Shown here: positions 5,662-7,603 of the stretch, piece by piece
Position numbering within the stretch: the stretch's first letter is position 1
Layout of the letters: the number at the start of each line of letters is the position of its first letter
Position numbers and translations under genes: made by a program
The notes under the pieces: model-generated
What the model was told of the DNA's origin: nothing
Databases searched by the model: none
Seen by the model: the letters and a program-made list of their open reading frames with translations, nothing else
NCBI GenBank assembly: GCA_005779345.1
Contig: SXJQ01000230.1
Span: forward strand, 1 to 7,603
Length of the DNA stretch: 7,603 nt
Direction of reading: 5' to 3'
Source: Actinomycetota bacterium
Lineage (GTDB): Bacteria; Actinomycetota; Acidimicrobiia; IMCC26256; PALSA-610

Positions 5662-7603
5662 ATGGTCGCCGCTTCGGAGCTTCGGGACCTGTTGCACGCC
5701 GACACCGATGCGCTGGTGCAGGCGGCCGGGCGAGTACGAGACGCACGATTCGGGGCGCGGGTCACGTTCTCGCCGAAGGTGTTCATCCCCCTCACGATGC
5801 TGTGCCGTGACCGTTGCGGCTACTGCACGTTCGCCAAGCCGCCGGCTCGCCTCGACTCGCCGTACCTCACGCCCGACCAGGTCCTCGACATCGCCCGCCG
5901 AGGCGCGGCGCTCGGCTGCCGCGAGGCCTTGTTCACACTCGGCGAGGCGCCCGAGGCGCGCTACCCACAGGCAGCGGAGTGGCTCGCGGCACACGGCTAC
6001 GCCTCCACCGTGGACTATCTCGCGGCGATGTGCGAACTCGTGGTGGTCGAGACCGGCCTGCTCCCCCACGCGAACCCGGGCGCGATCAGCCGCGACGAAC
6101 TGGTCCGACTCCGGCGCTGGTCGCCGAGCCAGGGGATGATGATCGAGTCGCTCGCCGAGCGGCTGCACGAACCCGGTGGTGCCCACCACGGAGCGCCCGA
6201 CAAGACACCGGCCCGACGCCTGGCGACGCTCGACGCGGCGGGCGAGGCGCAGGTGCCCTACACGACCGGCATCCTCGTCGGCATCGGCGAGGATCCGGCC
6301 GAACGACTCGCTGCGCTCGCGGCCATCGCCGCGAGCCATGCCCGACACGGACACGTGCAGGAAGTCATCGTGCAGAACTTCCTCCCGAAGCCGGGGACGA
6401 AACTGCACGACGCGCCCGCCTGCGACCACGAACAGTTCGTCCGCACGATCGCGATGGCTCGCCTCGTGCTTCCCGCCGACGTCCATCTCCAGGCACCTCC
6501 GAACCTCTCCGATGCCGACCAACTCGACGGTCTCCTCGCCGCCGGCATCGACGACTGGGGTGGCGTTTCCCCGGTCACCATCGACCACGTGAACCCCGAA
6601 CGACCCTGGCCCGCACTCGACACCCTGCGCGACGCGACCGAGGCGGCGGGGCACGTCCTCGCGCCACGTCTCACGATCTATCCCGAGTTCGTCCGCGATC
6701 CCGAGCGGTGGATCGCTCCCGAACTGCGCTTCACGGTGCTCCAGCACTCCGATGCGGAAGGTCTCGCTCGCGACGACGCGTGGGCCGCGGGCGGCGACGA
6801 CGCACCGCCGGTCCTGCTGCCGTTCGCTCGGCCGGCGCGAGCCACGAGCAAGATCGGCGAGGTCCTCGACGGTGTGCGCTCCGGCGAAGAGGTCGACCTC
6901 GACGAGATCGTCACTCTGCTCGAGGCGCGCGGCCCCGAGGTCGCCGCTGTGTGCGCGGTCGCCGACGACCTCCGGCGCGAGATCGTCGGCGACGAGGTCA
7001 CGTTCGTGCGGAACCGCAACATCAACTACACGAACGTCTGCACCTTCAAGTGCAAGTTCTGCGCGTTCAGCAAGGGGCCGCTGTCGTTGAACCTGCGCGG
7101 CAACCCGTACCTGCTCGACCTCGACGAGGTGCAGCGCCGGGTTCTCGAGGGCGTGGCGTGCGGGGCCACCGAGGTCTGTATGCAGGGCGGGATCCACCCC
7201 GACTTCGATGGCGACTTCTACGTGCGCGTCGCGCAGGCGATCACCGACGTCGCGCCACAGATCCACATCCACGGGTTCACCGCACTCGAGGTCACCGAGG
7301 GGGCGCGCCGACTCCAACTCCCGCTCGCCGACTACCTCCGTCGCCTACGAGCCGCCGGGCTCGCGACCCTGCCCGGCACCGCCGCCGAGATCCTCGACGA
7401 CGAGATACGCGCGGTGATCTGCTCCGACAAGGTCACGACCGACGAATGGCTCGACGCGCACCGCACCGCGCACGGGGTCGGGCTGCGCAGCAACGTCACG
7501 ATCATGTTCGGCACCATCGAACGGCCGATCCATGTCGCCCGACATCTCGTCCGCACGCGCGCGCTCCAGAAGGAGACCGGCGGGTTCACCGAGTTCGTGC
7601 CCC
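5662..7603 (+). CDS. fbiC: FO synthase, fused CofG–CofH (FbiC), 3'-truncated by the window edge
   Basis: Bifunctional radical SAM enzyme that joins a tyrosine-derived radical to 5-amino-6-ribitylaminouracil and cyclises the product to FO, the deazaflavin chromophore of coenzyme F420. 647 residues are visible with no stop; against roughly 850 for the mycobacterial protein, about 200 are missing. The CofG-like half (about 34–370) has the [4Fe-4S]-binding CX3CX2C at Cys48, Cys52 and Cys55 (LCRDRCGYC), then EALFTLGE, ETGLLPHANPG, GILVGIGE, QEVIVQNF (233–240) and DDWGGVSP (297–304). The CofH-like half (from about 445) has NRNINYTNVC with CX3CX2C at Cys460, Cys464 and Cys467, EVCMQGGIHP (504–513) and PGTAAEILDDE (571–581). 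Start: the ATG at 5662 lies just after a leaderless-type -10; a GTG at 5653 is in frame. The N-terminus is about 75 residues shorter than the mycobacterial protein as I recall it, and the linker between halves is also shorter. Divergent from the nitrilase gene. Confidence 0.96.
   Translation, partial: MVAASELRDLLHADTDALVQAAGRVRDARFGARVTFSPKVFIPLTMLCRDRCGYCTFAKPPARLDSPYLTPDQVLDIARRGAALGCREALFTLGEAPEARYPQAAEWLAAHGYASTVDYLAAMCELVVVETGLLPHANPGAISRDELVRLRRWSPSQGMMIESLAERLHEPGGAHHGAPDKTPARRLATLDAAGEAQVPYTTGILVGIGEDPAERLAALAAIAASHARHGHVQEVIVQNFLPKPGTKLHDAPACDHEQFVRTIAMARLVLPADVHLQAPPNLSDADQLDGLLAAGIDDWGGVSPVTIDHVNPERPWPALDTLRDATEAAGHVLAPRLTIYPEFVRDPERWIAPELRFTVLQHSDAEGLARDDAWAAGGDDAPPVLLPFARPARATSKIGEVLDGVRSGEEVDLDEIVTLLEARGPEVAAVCAVADDLRREIVGDEVTFVRNRNINYTNVCTFKCKFCAFSKGPLSLNLRGNPYLLDLDEVQRRVLEGVACGATEVCMQGGIHPDFDGDFYVRVAQAITDVAPQIHIHGFTALEVTEGARRLQLPLADYLRRLRAAGLATLPGTAAEILDDEIRAVICSDKVTTDEWLDAHRTAHGVGLRSNVTIMFGTIERPIHVARHLVRTRALQKETGGFTEFVP

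Larger units (their letters stand above)
5611..5670. repeat. 9-base inverted repeat at the two divergent gene starts
   Basis: GGCGACCAT (5611–5619) and ATGGTCGCC (5662–5670) are exact reverse complements. Each contains an ATG with the codons Met-Val-Ala: fbiC on the plus strand and the upstream alternative nitrilase start on the minus strand. The 42 bases between are the minimal divergent intergenic region. It may be a coincidence of codon use. Confidence 0.4.

Overview
The window is a GC-rich (roughly 70% by eye), tightly packed bacterial chromosome segment with six protein-coding genes, two of them cut by the window edges. A fused CofG–CofH F420-precursor enzyme (FbiC type), a tkt–tal gene pair and a possible leaderless-type promoter together suggest an actinomycete-like bacterium, perhaps of an Acidimicrobiia type. 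That lineage guess is inference, and nothing in the window proves it.

Layout. (1) 1–2780, plus strand: the 3' part of a transketolase gene overlaps a complete transaldolase gene by 4 bases (ATGA). They form the non-oxidative pentose phosphate pair. (2) 2781–2813: a 33-base convergent gap with a weak stem-loop. (3) 2814–5601, minus strand: three genes read right to left with gaps of 8 and -4 bases, so very probably one operon. They encode a carbon–nitrogen hydrolase with a degenerate second domain, an unusual fusion of a class I SAM-dependent methyltransferase with a Mug/TDG-type mismatch uracil-DNA glycosylase, and a 141-residue three-helix membrane protein. (4) About 5602–5661: a short divergent intergenic region with a 12-base palindrome and a possible leaderless-type -10 element. 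(5) 5662–7603, plus strand: fbiC, open to the right edge, with both radical SAM CX3CX2C sites visible.

The plus-strand genes are core metabolism: sugar-phosphate carbon shuffling on the left and synthesis of the deazaflavin chromophore FO for coenzyme F420 on the right. The minus-strand trio is the accessory and least explained part. Its members look translationally coupled, but their shared job is not evident from sequence. The methyltransferase–glycosylase fusion is the most notable item. No RNA genes, mobile elements, CRISPR arrays or attachment sites were seen, and no gap exceeds 60 bases.
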